Below are positions 33,230 through 43,100 of a stretch of DNA of 64,000 nt, in pieces. The notes beneath the pieces were generated by a model that saw only the letters and a list, made by a program, of their open reading frames with translations, did no database searches and had not been told where the DNA came from. The stretch is from an uncultured Lachnospiraceae bacterium. Its GTDB lineage: Bacteria > Bacillota > Clostridia > Lachnospirales > Lachnospiraceae. Position numbers and translations under genes: made by a program. Each line of letters begins with the position of its first letter. Within the stretch, counting starts at the first letter, position 1. The DNA lies in NCBI GenBank assembly GCA_947384285.1, contig CANDGI010000002.1, positions 62,001 to 126,000 of the forward strand. Direction: 5' to 3'.

Positions 33230-33409
33230 AAGGATTCCTCCTGAAAGCTTCTTAATTTTACGTAATTATCCTATCATTCCATAACTCTTAACGCAAGAAA
33301 TGCACTTTTTTCTTTAGTAAATCTTTAAAAAGCAGCCTAGAGCGTGTAATTTCCCACAAATCAATTATCCATGCAAGCACGGCTGCCTGCCTCTCTGTCT
33401 GCGGGAATA

Positions 33410-33452
33410 AAAAAGCCTTCCGCTATGTTTTTCACACAGCAGAAGGCTTTTT
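33410..33452 (-). terminator. Intrinsic terminator after the TfoX-like gene
   Basis: AAAAAGCCTTC (33410-33420) pairs perfectly with GAAGGCTTTTT (33442-33452); an inner GCTATGT/ACACAGC stem extends it with one mismatch. Read on the minus strand it ends in a T-run, 11 nt after the stop at 33464. The A/T ends also let it work in the opposite direction. The remaining bases to 33230 hold the leader of the exporter operon; I see no certain promoter boxes there. Confidence 0.8.
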
Positions 33453-33463
33453 AGGATTTCCCA

Positions 33464-33820
33464 TCACTTTTTTGCTTTTTTTCTGGTATTGGGCAGTTCC
33501 TGATACATTTCATGCAGAACTTCCGTCATCAATTCTGCATTTTCCACATCCTCCACTACCACCATCAATGTTTTGGAACCCTCATAAGGATATGCCCGCT
33601 GGGCGTCCGGCATCAGCCGAAGAACCGACTCTGTTGGTTTTAGAAACAGGCAGTTGTCACAGATGTTCCCGATAAGCTTTCTTTGATCCGCGAAAGCTGC
33701 TGCAGCTTCTGCATCCTGAAAATAAACACAGTATTCTCCCATCATTTTTCTGGTGGCCACATCACCTGCTCTTCGAAGATTCTCCACAATATAATCATGA
33801 AATTCCTTTGTGGTTGCCAT
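33464..33820 (-). CDS. TfoX N-terminal domain family protein, 118 aa
   Basis: The protein shows the short TfoX-N pattern common in Firmicutes: YIVENLRRAGDVATRKMMGE YCVYFQD, then KLIGNICDNCLFLKPTES and AYPYEGSKTLMVVVEDVE. It is a stand-alone domain ending in a Lys-rich tail. AGGTGAG precedes ATG 33820. Its function in Gram-positives is not established. It lies downstream of a VOC-family gene with a 30-nt gap, so they may be co-transcribed. Confidence 0.85.
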   Translation of the reverse strand: MATTKEFHDYIVENLRRAGDVATRKMMGEYCVYFQDAEAAAAFADQRKLIGNICDNCLFLKPTESVLRLMPDAQRAYPYEGSKTLMVVVEDVENAELMTEVLHEMYQELPNTRKKAKK

Positions 33821-33850
33821 TTACTCACCTGCCTTTATCTCCGTGCTTTT

Positions 33851-34240
33851 CTATTCTGTAAAAGAACCGATTTCCACTAAATTTCCCTCAGGATCTGCAA
33901 TGTAACAAGTCCTCTGTCCCCAAGGCTCCGTTGTAGGTTCCAGGATACCCTCTGCCCCGGCGGCGGTAATATCTCTATAAGCCTTGTCCACCGCTGCATA
34001 ATTCTCCACGCTCAATGCTATCTCATAATGGCCGTTCACTCCAGAACAATACGATAGTTTCCTGTTTACCATTTTTTCAAAATCGCTTTTCCGGTACAGA
34101 AGAAACAGCGTCCCGTCCTTTTCCAGGAAAACGTTTGTGGCATTTTCATCCTCTTTGATTTCAAATCCAAGCACATCCCGGTAAAATCCCACCATCACCG
34201 CCATGTTGTCTACCATAATTCCAAACCCATCCAACTTCAT
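33851..34240 (-). CDS. VOC (glyoxalase/bleomycin-resistance fold) family protein, 129 aa
   Basis: Two beta-alpha-beta-beta-beta units are apparent: MVDNMAVMVGFYRDVLGFEI at the start and YEIALSVENYAAVDKAYRDI, ending ERTCYIADPEGNLVEIGSF-like (QRTCYIADPEGNLVEIG). AAGGAGGAA precedes ATG 34240. The C-terminal Glu of 'LVEI' is the usual metal ligand. The substrate cannot be deduced. The start codon lies within the end of an uncertain upstream ORF. Confidence 0.88.
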   Translation of the reverse strand: MKLDGFGIMVDNMAVMVGFYRDVLGFEIKEDENATNVFLEKDGTLFLLYRKSDFEKMVNRKLSYCSGVNGHYEIALSVENYAAVDKAYRDITAAGAEGILEPTTEPWGQRTCYIADPEGNLVEIGSFTE

Positions 34241-34566
34241 GCTTCCATTCCTCCTTGATTAATATTAATGAAGAAAGTCCATCTGCCTTCACGCTGTGAA
34301 AGCTGCGCAGATGCCCTTGTATAAACTATTTTATCATAGAGAACATGACAGCTGTATGGCATGTTAGTATGAAATCCTTGGAAATCATTTGTCTGTTCCT
34401 CCCAACTTTTTATTCCATATCCAGCCATGTTGTTTCTGCCTAGAGCGAACGTTTCATATTGGAATACGTACGGAATGGAAATTGCCCACTCTAGCGCGTC
34501 AATTCTCTGGAACCATTTTTGCTGGACATATTCAAAAAAATTTTGTACTTGAGCGGCAGACCGCAT
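34237..34566 (-). pseudogene. Uncertain ORF or gene remnant partly made of a repeat element
   Basis: A 109-codon frame overlaps the VOC gene by 4 nt and supplies its ribosome-binding site. I recognise no domain. Its middle (34441-34496) is a palindromic segment with CTAGAGCG and CTCTAG ends and the internal stretch GCGAACGTTTCATATTGG. That closely matches the repeat element at 35455-35538, so the ORF is a chimera with an inserted element. It may be a decayed gene. Expression as a protein is doubtful. Confidence 0.4.
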
Positions 34567-34612
34567 AGATACAGGCTATCTGCATATACTGATTAAGAGG
34601 TGGTTTTCCGAA

Positions 34613-35116
34613 ATGAGACAATTAAAACGCTGGTGCATCCTTGGAATATTTTTCGTCTTGGCAGCGGGGACGCTTTCACATTTTGTATATGACTGGACAA
34701 ACCAAAACTTTTTTGCAGGCTTTTTTACCCCGGTCAATGAATCTGTCTGGGAACATATGAAACTATTGTTTTTTCCAATGCTGCTCTATTCTATTCCAAT
34801 GGCTTTTCAATTAAAAGAAAACAAGCCATGCATCCTTTCTTCCCTATGCTTCGGGATATTGTCAGGAACATTATCTATCCCGCTTTTTTTCTATGGATAC
34901 ACTTATATTCTTGGGAAAGATATGCTGCTTTTGGATCTTGCGGATTTTGCTTTGAGCGTTATCCTTGCTTTTTTTCTTGTGTACAAATCTGCATTATCCT
35001 GCAGGCTGCAGGCATATGCCGCCAGCCTCTGCCTGGCGGTATGTATCCTCCTCCTATGCTTTGTGGTGTTTACCTCTTATCCCCCGGATCTGGCCATTTT
35101 CCACGAAACCGGATAG
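34613..35116 (+). CDS. DUF6512-family integral membrane protein, 167 aa
   Basis: The N-terminus LSHFVYDWTNQNFFAGFFTP VNESVWEHMKLLFFP is characteristic of DUF6512. Five membrane helices are predicted by eye (residues ~8-25, 50-65, 75-95, 100-125, 135-155). AAGAGGTGG lies 9 nt before ATG 34613. The function of the family is unknown. It is one of few plus-strand genes and is followed by a regulator remnant. Confidence 0.85.
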   Translation: MRQLKRWCILGIFFVLAAGTLSHFVYDWTNQNFFAGFFTPVNESVWEHMKLLFFPMLLYSIPMAFQLKENKPCILSSLCFGILSGTLSIPLFFYGYTYILGKDMLLLDLADFALSVILAFFLVYKSALSCRLQAYAASLCLAVCILLLCFVVFTSYPPDLAIFHETG

Positions 35117-35127
35117 GAAACAGGCAA

Positions 35128-35421
35128 GCTGGCAGGGAACAGGAAATCACCGCATGGGTAAAGGATATTTTCGCCAAAGAGCATCAGACGTTCCAAAAAC
35201 GTTTCCTGTCTATGCTTATGGAATTAGACGAAACCAAATGGAACCTGTTAGAGGAAATCCTGCAGAAAATCATGCAGCCTCTCCCCGGCCAGAATTTTTC
35301 CCAGGAGGAAACCACTGTTTCGCAAGCCGAAGCAGCATATATAAAAAGCTGCTCAAAGAGTGCACAGAAAAAGGCCTCGCCTGTTTCGAATATTACCGCA
35401 GACGCCGCAAACGCTAAGTGA
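35128..35421 (+). pseudogene. Remnant of an XRE-family regulator C-terminus
   Basis: An open frame without its own start encodes EQEITAWVKDIFAKEHQTFQ, KRFLSMLMELDETKWNLLEE, then a polar tail. This resembles the C-terminal segment of small HTH (XRE) repressors in gut Clostridia, where a KRF-x-x-x-L-x-x-L-x-x-x-x-W stretch follows the DNA-binding domain. The HTH part is absent: the frame starts right after the DUF6512 stop. It looks like a deletion remnant. Confidence 0.5.
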
Positions 35422-35454
35422 AAAGAGCATGGATAAACGCATACCCTCCTAACA

Positions 35455-35538
35455 CTACAGCGAACGTTCCATATTGGGATACGCAGGTCAAGGCAGGATG
35501 CCTTTCCTGTGTATCGAAATATCAATTGTCCGCTGTAG
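35455..35538. repeat. Dispersed palindromic element, copy 4 (most complete)
   Basis: End arms CTACAGCG (35455-35462) and CGCTGTAG (35531-35538) are perfect. The following ~25 bp pair imperfectly (ATATTGGGATACGCAGG against CCTGTGTATCGAAATAT). The centre is a hairpin AAGGCA/TGCCTT. The same right half occurs near 5500, 8200 and 21170, and the left half near 34450. It occupies much of the 35422-35655 gene-free stretch and behaves like a MITE. Confidence 0.7.
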
Positions 35539-35585
35539 CATTAGAGCCTGTCTCTTCTCACCCGCAAAATTTTTTTCAAAAAAAT

Positions 35586-35614
35586 TTGCATATTCGTAAT
35601 TGGATGTGTATAAT
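35586..35614 (+). promoter_or_regulatory. Sigma-A promoter of the InlB-repeat/DUF5722 gene
   Basis: -35 TTGCAT (35586-35591), 17-nt spacer and a consensus -10 TATAAT (35609-35614). The ribosome-binding site follows at 35643, giving a leader of about 35 nt. Confidence 0.75.
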
Positions 35615-35655
35615 AGGAGAAAATTTTATTAGAGAAAGAAATGGAGGCAGCACAA

Positions 35656-38400
35656 GTGAAGGAAAAACGAAAGCGGAACACAGGATGGAGCCAGAAGACA
35701 GGAAAACGCATAACAGCATTGCTTCTTTCCATAATGCTTGTATTTGGCTGTATTGGCACAGAAGCAAATGCGGCGGCACAGGGCTCCGGCAGCGGAAAAA
35801 CCAATGCAGATGCACAGGCTGTTAACCGCACAAAAGCAGCGGTTTTAGAACATCCTGCAGCATCAAGTGCAAAAGCAGCAGTTTCGGAACATCCTGCAGC
35901 ATCAAACCAGGTGCCGCAATCCCTGCAAAGAGATGTGTCTCCCGACGATGCGCAAAAGCCGGGCACGCCGGAAGAACCAGTCAAGGAGTACTGGATCGTC
36001 ACCTTTAATTTCAAAAGCGGAAGGCTCAAAAATGACCCAGACACATCAAAACTAACGATGAAGGTAGAAAAAGGCCAGGCTCTGTCAAAAGCCATGGCGC
36101 CGGTGCTTCTAAGGCCTGGCTATCTGTTCCAGGGCTGGAAGGATACAGCGGGAGCATCCTATTCCTTTGGACAGCCCCTTTCCGGGAACCTGACCCTGAA
36201 CGCCTCCTGGAAGGCCATCACCTACAAAGTGCATTTCCACCCAAACGGCGGCACCGGCTCCATGAATGACCAGTCGTTTACCTACGGGAAAAGCAAAACC
36301 CTGACAAAGAACAGCTTCAAGCGCAGCGGCTATTCCTTCCTGGGCTGGAATACCAAAAAAGACGGCACCGGAACTTCTTATACGAACAGGCAGAAGGTCA
36401 AATCCTTAAGCCAGACACAGGGAGAAACCGTCCAACTGTACGCCATGTGGCAGGGATATTCTTACCGGATCCACTATGAAGGCAACGGGGCTGACAGCGG
36501 AGCGATGGCTGACAGCCTCCATGTGTACGGCACAAAAAGCCTCCTGAACAAAAACAGCTTCAAGCGCAAAGGCTATACGTTCGCTGGCTGGAACACTCAA
36601 TTGGATGGAAAAGGGAAAACCTACAAAGACAAAGCAGCTGTAACAAACCTTGCCGTGACAAAAAACCAGACAATTACCCTGTATGCAAAATGGAAGGCTA
36701 TCACCTACAAAATCTCTTATAAGCCCAACAAAGGGAAAATGCCCTCCTCGGTCCGGAAAAGCTACAAGGTTAACACCAAGACCTTTACCTTGCCAAAGCC
36801 CACCCGGAAAGGCTATGATTTTGACGGATGGTACAAGGATAAGAAATTCAAAAAAAGAGCAGACCGGATAAAAACGGGAAGCACCGGGAACCTGACCCTT
36901 TACGCCAAATGGGTAAAATGTACGCGTAAACCTGCCGCCAACGCTGCAAAAATCAAATCATGCAAGGCAGTAAAAACCAAAACCGTACAGGTTAAGGCCA
37001 CGGTGAAAAACAGGATTGCAAGTTCCGATGACTACTATTACCTGGCCTATATAGACCCCATCCGCAAAACCCCCTATAAGATGGCGGCCAGAGCCTATAA
37101 AAAGAAAAATATCACATTTTCCCTGAAAACCACGGACAATCAGGGATATGCTACCTCCATGTTCGGGATTGCAGTAAAAAAAGACAAAAAGTACCACCTA
37201 ATCAGCAACACTTCCTTTGTGTCCAAACCAGAAAAGGCCGCAGGGAATAAAACAAAATACACTCCTGGAAAAACAAAAAAAGGCATCCAGTTCTACTCTG
37301 ATGTGAACGAAATCGACGACTGCAGCGCCAAACAATATTTCCTGAACCTGACGGTGTCCATGTTAGCAGACAACGGAACCGTCCCCTACCTGTATAACGG
37401 CAAAACCTATTACTTTAATTCCATGGATTATTACAAGCAGATTATCCAGGAATGCAACCAGAAAAAGGTCGTGGTAACCATGCAGATAATGTTAGACTGG
37501 CATGCGGGAAATACCGATTTGATTAATCTGCAGGCACGCAAGCCAGGCGCCCTTTACTACAGCTGGAACATTTATTCCAATGCATCCAGGGAAAAAATGG
37601 AAGCCATGTTCTGCTACCTTGGCATGATATTCGGGCAGAAAAACTGCTATGTATCCAACTGGGTGCTGGGAAACGAAGTGAACCATCCAGCTGGATGGAA
37701 CTATGCAGGCAGCATGTCCGATGATGCATATTTCCAGACCTATGCCTACGCCTTCCGCGCCCTGTATTATGCCGTAAGAAGCCAGCAGGCAAACGCCCAT
37801 ATTTTCATCTGCACAGATAACTACTGGAGTCCCTCCAGGGGCAGGCGGTACGGTGCAAAACAGGTCATTGACAATTTTGCGGTGCACTTAAACAAAATCC
37901 AAAAAGGCCTCAAATGGAATCTGGCTTACCATGCCTACTCCTTCCCACTGACCTACACACGGGTCTGGAACGGCTATGGCATCACCAACACTATAAATAC
38001 GCCTTCTGTTACCATGAAAAACCTGAAGGTGCTGACAGACTATATCAAAAATACCTACGGCTCGTCCGTGCGGATTATCCTTTCCGAGCAGGGCTATTCC
38101 TCTGGCCAGGGAGAAGACCTCCAGGCGGCAGCATTGGCTTACAGCTACTACATTGCAGCCTGCAACCCGATGATTGACGCATTTATCATACGCAGCTACA
38201 AGGACGATCCGGTGGAGGTTGCGCAAGGATTCCTGCTGGGCATCCAGGGCAAGGAAGCCTTTGACGTCTTCAAGTACATGGACACCTCCCGGGCGTCCCA
38301 GTATACGGACAAATATTTAGGAGTAATCGGGGCTGGTTCCTGGTCCCAGATTGTGCCAGGCTACAAGGCCAGCAGAATCCGCAGCATGTACCGCCGTTAA
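35656..38400 (+). CDS. Secreted InlB-repeat (Listeria-Bacteroides repeat) and DUF5722 protein, 914 aa
   Basis: A signal peptide (RITALLLSIMLVFGCIGTEA, cut near NAAA) is followed by a linker with a duplicated EHPAAS unit. Four InlB-type B-repeats come next (residues ~110-410; each has G-Y-x-F-x-G-W and ends LxAxWK). The C-terminal ~380 residues match DUF5722, a TIM-barrel-like glycosidase-related domain: VVVTMQIMLDWHAGNTD, SNWVLGNEVNHPAGWNY, WNLAYHAYSFPLTYTRVWNG, IILSEQGYSSGQGE. The Glu in 'GNEVN' and 'SEQG' could be the catalytic pair. No LPXTG anchor is present. GTG 35656 is preferred because GGAGG lies 8 nt upstream; ATG 35641 contains that same SD. Confidence 0.88.
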   Translation: MKEKRKRNTGWSQKTGKRITALLLSIMLVFGCIGTEANAAAQGSGSGKTNADAQAVNRTKAAVLEHPAASSAKAAVSEHPAASNQVPQSLQRDVSPDDAQKPGTPEEPVKEYWIVTFNFKSGRLKNDPDTSKLTMKVEKGQALSKAMAPVLLRPGYLFQGWKDTAGASYSFGQPLSGNLTLNASWKAITYKVHFHPNGGTGSMNDQSFTYGKSKTLTKNSFKRSGYSFLGWNTKKDGTGTSYTNRQKVKSLSQTQGETVQLYAMWQGYSYRIHYEGNGADSGAMADSLHVYGTKSLLNKNSFKRKGYTFAGWNTQLDGKGKTYKDKAAVTNLAVTKNQTITLYAKWKAITYKISYKPNKGKMPSSVRKSYKVNTKTFTLPKPTRKGYDFDGWYKDKKFKKRADRIKTGSTGNLTLYAKWVKCTRKPAANAAKIKSCKAVKTKTVQVKATVKNRIASSDDYYYLAYIDPIRKTPYKMAARAYKKKNITFSLKTTDNQGYATSMFGIAVKKDKKYHLISNTSFVSKPEKAAGNKTKYTPGKTKKGIQFYSDVNEIDDCSAKQYFLNLTVSMLADNGTVPYLYNGKTYYFNSMDYYKQIIQECNQKKVVVTMQIMLDWHAGNTDLINLQARKPGALYYSWNIYSNASREKMEAMFCYLGMIFGQKNCYVSNWVLGNEVNHPAGWNYAGSMSDDAYFQTYAYAFRALYYAVRSQQANAHIFICTDNYWSPSRGRRYGAKQVIDNFAVHLNKIQKGLKWNLAYHAYSFPLTYTRVWNGYGITNTINTPSVTMKNLKVLTDYIKNTYGSSVRIILSEQGYSSGQGEDLQAAALAYSYYIAACNPMIDAFIIRSYKDDPVEVAQGFLLGIQGKEAFDVFKYMDTSRASQYTDKYLGVIGAGSWSQIVPGYKASRIRSMYRR

Positions 38401-38407
38401 ATCCATA

Positions 38408-38512
38408 GAAGGGGCTGCTGGGAAATGATAGGTTATCCACAATTTATACTGTAGTGCTTTCAGCAGCACAACTATATATTGCAGGTAAATCCCATTTCCC
38501 GGCAGCCCCTTC
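38408..38512. repeat. 105-bp inverted-repeat element (copy 1) between convergent genes
   Basis: The 20-bp ends (38408-38427 and 38493-38512; GAAGGGGCTG... and ...CAGCCCCTTC) match with one mismatch. An inner GTGCT/AGCAC hairpin sits at the centre. A second copy with an insertion lies at 48774-48969. Placed between the converging DUF5722 and gltD genes it could act as a bidirectional terminator, although no T-run follows. Confidence 0.85.
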
Positions 38513-38616
38513 CAATTCAATAATTCCGCCGTATCCGTTTTTGTAAAAAAGACAGGATATATATTTTATTTTTCTTCACGGGCTTAATACCCCGTATGTC
38601 TGCACCAGGGTGCATT

Positions 38617-40107
38617 CTAAGCGCCAAGATTGGTATAGCCCATCAAGCTTGCATCCACCTCCCGGGCTGCCTCCCGGCCCTCCCGGATTGCCCATACCAC
38701 CAGGGACTGGCCTTTATGCATATCTCCGGCCGTGAACACATTTTTCACATTGGTTTCATACTGTCCATTCCCAGTCTGCACATTTGTCCGCTCCGTTAAA
38801 GTGACCCCGAAGGCATCTGCAATGTACTTTTCCGTTCCCAGAAAACCTGCTGCAATCAATACCAAATCTGCATCCAGCTTTTTCTCGGAGCCTGGCACCT
38901 CTGCCATTACCATACGCCCTGTTTTTTCATCCTTCTTACTCTCCAGCTTTACAGTAACCAGGCCGCAGAGCTTTCCGTTTTTGTCCTTTAAAAATTCCTT
39001 TACGGTGGTCTGATAAATCCGCGGGTCATGGCCGAACAACGCAATGGCTTCCTCCTGGCCGTAATCCGTTTTGCAGACCTTGGGCCACTGGGGCCAGGGA
39101 TTATTCTGTGCCCGTTCCATTGGCGCTTTCGGCATCATCTCAAGCTGAACCACCGAAGCTGCCCCATGGCGGAGGGCAGTGCCGACGCAGTCATTTCCGG
39201 TATCTCCGCCGCCGATCACCACTACGTTCTTTCCTTTGGCAGAAATATACTTATTATCCTTCAAACCAGAATCCAAAAGGCTTTTCGTAGTAGCGGAAAG
39301 GAAATCCACTGCAAAATAAATTCCTTTTGCATCCCTGCCAGCCGCCTTGATGTCGCGAGGGTTTTTGGCTCCGCAGGCCAGGATGACCCGGTCGTATTCT
39401 TTCAGCAGCTTGGCGGCTTTCACATCCTTTCCCACATTGGTTCCGGTGACAAATTCTATGCCTTCTTCTTCCATGATGCGGACTTTCCGGCCAATGATAT
39501 GCTTTTCCAGCTTCATGTTGGGGATGCCATACATAAGCAGCCCGCCCACCCGGTCATCCCGTTCATACACAGTGACCTGATGGCCCCGCTTATTGAGCTG
39601 GTCTGCCGCTGCAAGGCCCGCAGGGCCCGAACCAATCACCGCAACCCTTTTCCCCGTGCGGACCCTCGGAGGCTTGGCCTTGGCAAACCCCTGCTCATAA
39701 GCATTTTCAATAATCCCATATTCATTTTCCTTCACGGAAACTGCATCCCCGTAATGGCCGCAGGTACAGGCCGCTTCACAGAGGGCCGGGCACACCCGGG
39801 AGGTAAATTCCGGGAAATTGTTGGTTTTTGCCAGACGGTTATAGGCCTGCTCCCAGTTTCCCGTGTACACCAAATCATTCCATTCCGGCACCAGGTTGTG
39901 CAAAGGGCAGCCAGAGACCATTCCCATAAGCTCCATCCCCGACTGGCAGAAAGGCACGCCGCATGCCATGCATCTGGCTCCCTGCCTTTGCTGCTCCTCT
40001 TTGCTTAAGGGGGTGTGGAACTCATTGAAATTTCCAATCCGTTCTTTGGGGGATGCCGCCTTGGCTGTTTGTCTGTTATACTCCATAAATCCTGTTGGTT
40101 TTCCCAT
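38617..40107 (-). CDS. gltD: Glutamate synthase small subunit (NADPH), 496 aa
   Basis: The N-terminal ferredoxin-like region has the [4Fe-4S] cysteines (RCMACGVPFCQSG, GCPLHNLVPEWNDL, CPALCEAACTCG). An FAD-binding GxGxxG follows (RVAVIGSGPAGLAAADQL) and an NADPH site (VVVIGGGDTGNDCVGTAL). The C-terminus has VFTAGDMHKGQSLVVWAI. It passes electrons from NADPH to the large subunit for making glutamate from glutamine and 2-oxoglutarate. GGGAGGG precedes ATG 40107, 14 nt after gltB ends, so the two form one operon. Length is normal. Confidence 0.96.
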   Translation of the reverse strand: MGKPTGFMEYNRQTAKAASPKERIGNFNEFHTPLSKEEQQRQGARCMACGVPFCQSGMELMGMVSGCPLHNLVPEWNDLVYTGNWEQAYNRLAKTNNFPEFTSRVCPALCEAACTCGHYGDAVSVKENEYGIIENAYEQGFAKAKPPRVRTGKRVAVIGSGPAGLAAADQLNKRGHQVTVYERDDRVGGLLMYGIPNMKLEKHIIGRKVRIMEEEGIEFVTGTNVGKDVKAAKLLKEYDRVILACGAKNPRDIKAAGRDAKGIYFAVDFLSATTKSLLDSGLKDNKYISAKGKNVVVIGGGDTGNDCVGTALRHGAASVVQLEMMPKAPMERAQNNPWPQWPKVCKTDYGQEEAIALFGHDPRIYQTTVKEFLKDKNGKLCGLVTVKLESKKDEKTGRMVMAEVPGSEKKLDADLVLIAAGFLGTEKYIADAFGVTLTERTNVQTGNGQYETNVKNVFTAGDMHKGQSLVVWAIREGREAAREVDASLMGYTNLGA

Positions 40108-40121
40108 TTCCGCGTCCCTCC

Positions 40122-43100
40122 CTAGTTTTCCATGCCGGCATAAAATGCCTCAATCTGTGCCTGTTCTGAGCTTAAGCCTTTTTCTTCCATCTGCACAATC
40201 GCCATCATCATCCGGTTGTAATCGTAAGGGATGATTTTTTTGAACTTGGGCAGATATTCGCTGAAATGATCCAGCACCTCTTTCCCCTTCCGGGAATTGG
40301 TCAGCGCCACATGCTCTTTTATCATATCTTTTAATTCCATCACGTCATATTTGGATGTGATTTCCTGGGAAAATACCATTTCTTTGTTGATTCTGGTATA
40401 CAAATCATTTTCCTCATCCAACACATAGGCAATGCCGCCGCTCATGCCTGCCGCAAAGTTTTTTCCTGTTTTTCCAAGGACAACCACCCGGCCTCCTGTC
40501 ATATACTCACAGCCATGGTCGCCTACGCCTTCTACCACGGCAACCGCGCCGGAATTGCGGACGCAGAACCGCTCTCCTGCCACCCCGTTAATAAACGCCT
40601 TGCCGCTGGTGGCACCATAGAGAGCCACATTTCCAATAATGATATTTTCATCCTGCTTGTATTTTACCCCGGCGGGCGGATACACCACCAGTTTTCCTCC
40701 GGATAAGCCTTTTCCAAAATAATCGTTGCTGTCTCCCACCAGCTCCAGTGTCAGCCCTTTTGGAATAAAGGCGCCAAAGCTCTGGCCGCCTGCCCCGGTG
40801 CATTTTACCAGGAAGCTGTCTTCCTCCAGGGCATCGTCAAACCGTTTGGTGATCTCTGAACCGAACATGGTGCCGAAGGAACGGTCCGTGTTGCCTACCT
40901 CCACATCAATGCTTCGCTTCCGGCCGCCTTCCAATGCAAATTTCAGCTGTTTCAGCAGGACCTTTTCATCCTTGGTTTTCTCCAGTCCAAAATCGTATAC
41001 CTGCTTAGGGTCAAAAATTACTTTTGCCTTTGGCCCTGCAAATGGATTGTTCAAAATCCCTGACAAATCCAGTTCCTTTTCCCGCTCATTCAAATCTTCC
41101 CTTACCTTCAGCAAATCGCTGCGCCCTACCAGCTCATCTACGGTGCGGATGCCCAGCTTTGCCATATACTCCCGCAATTCTTCGGCGATAAACCGCATGA
41201 AATTAATCACATACTCCGGTTTTCCTGCAAAACGTTTCCGAAGCCTGGGATTCTGGGTTGCAATGCCTGCCGGGCAGGTATCCAGGTTGCAGACACGCAT
41301 CATGACGCATCCCATGGTTACCAAAGGCGCGGTTGCAAATCCAAATTCTTCGGCTCCCAGCATGGCCGCAATGGCTACATCCCGTCCCGTCATCAGCTTG
41401 CCGTCCGTCTCAATCCGCACCTTGTTGCGCAGCCCGTTTAAAATCAAGGTCTGGTGGGTTTCTGAAAGGCCCAGCTCCCAGGGCAGGCCTGCATTATGGA
41501 TGGAACTGCTTGGGGCAGCTCCCGTCCCTCCGTCGTAGCCGGAAATCAGCACCACCTGGGCGCCTGCCTTGGCAACGCCTGCTGCAACGGTCCCTACTCC
41601 TGCTTCCGATACCAGCTTTACCGTAATCCTTGCGTCCTTGTTGGAATTCTTCAAATCATAGATCAGCTGCTCCAAATCTTCAATGGAATAGATATCGTGG
41701 TGGGGCGGCGGGGAAATCAGGGAAACCCCCGGGGTGGACAGCCTGGTACGGGCAATCCATGGATACACTTTCTTGCCCGGCAGATGCCCTCCTTCTCCCG
41801 GCTTCGCTCCCTGCGCCATTTTAATCTGGATTTCCTTGGCGCTGACCAGATAACGGCTGGTCACCCCAAACCGGCCGGAAGCCACCTGCTTAATGGCAGA
41901 ACAGCGGTTTTTCCCATCCTGGCCAATCACCAGGCGTTCCGGGCTTTCGCCGCCCTCGCCGCTGTTGGATTTTCCATGAAGGCGGTTCATGGCGATCGCC
42001 AACGTCTCATGAGCCTCCTGGGAAATGGAGCCGTAGGACATAGCGCCCGTTTTAAACCGCGTCACAATAGCGTCCACAGGCTCCACCTCCTCCAGGGGGA
42101 TTTCCTTTTTGGGATAATGGAAATCCATCATGCCCCGGATATTTGATTTCCTCTCCTCTGCATCGGCTGCCTTGGTATACTCCTTAAACAGCTGGTAATC
42201 TCCCCGTTTTGCAGACTCCTGCAGCAGATGGATGGTCAATGGGTTGTATAGATGGCTGTCCGCGCCGCTTCGCATCTTATGGCGTCCCCTGCTCTCCAGG
42301 GTCAAATCCGTTTCCAGCCCCAGCGGATCATAAGCGCTGGAATGAAGGGCGTCCACATCTTTTTCAATATCCTTCAGCGTGATTCCGCCGATACGGCTGA
42401 CCGTACCCGTAAAATACTTATCAATCACATCCAAGCTTATGCCGATTGCCTCAAAAATCTTGGCTCCCTGGTAAGACTGTATGGTAGAAATCCCCATTTT
42501 CGCTGCAATTTTTACAATCCCATGGATGATTGCGTGATTGTAATCTGCAACGGCTGCATAGTAATCCTTATCCAGCATATGCTCATCAATCAGCTGTTTT
42601 ACCGTATCCTGCGCCAGGTAAGGGTTGATGGCGCAGGCGCCGTAGCCCAAAAGGGCTGCAAAATGGTGCACCTCCCTTGGCTCCCCGGATTCCAGAATGA
42701 CAGCCAGGGCCGTACGCTTTTTCGTCTTAATCAAATGCTGCTGCAAGGCTGAAACAGCCAGCAAAGAGGGAATGGGCACATGGTTTTCGTCCACGCCCCG
42801 GTCTGACAAAATCAGGATATTGGCGCCATCCCGGTAAGCCCGGTCCGCTTCCACAAACAGCCGGTCAATGGCTTTTTCCAGGCTGGTATTTTTATAGTAA
42901 ATGATGGGAATCTCCACCACCTTGAACCCTTCCACCTTCATGGCTTTAATTTTCATCAGATCCGTGTTGGTAAGAATGGGATTGTTTACCTTAAGCACCT
43001 GGCAGTTCATGGGCTTTTCCTCCAGCAGGTTGCCATCCTCCCCGATATATACGGTGGCACTGGTGACTACCTCCTCCCGGATGGAGTCGATGGGGGGATT

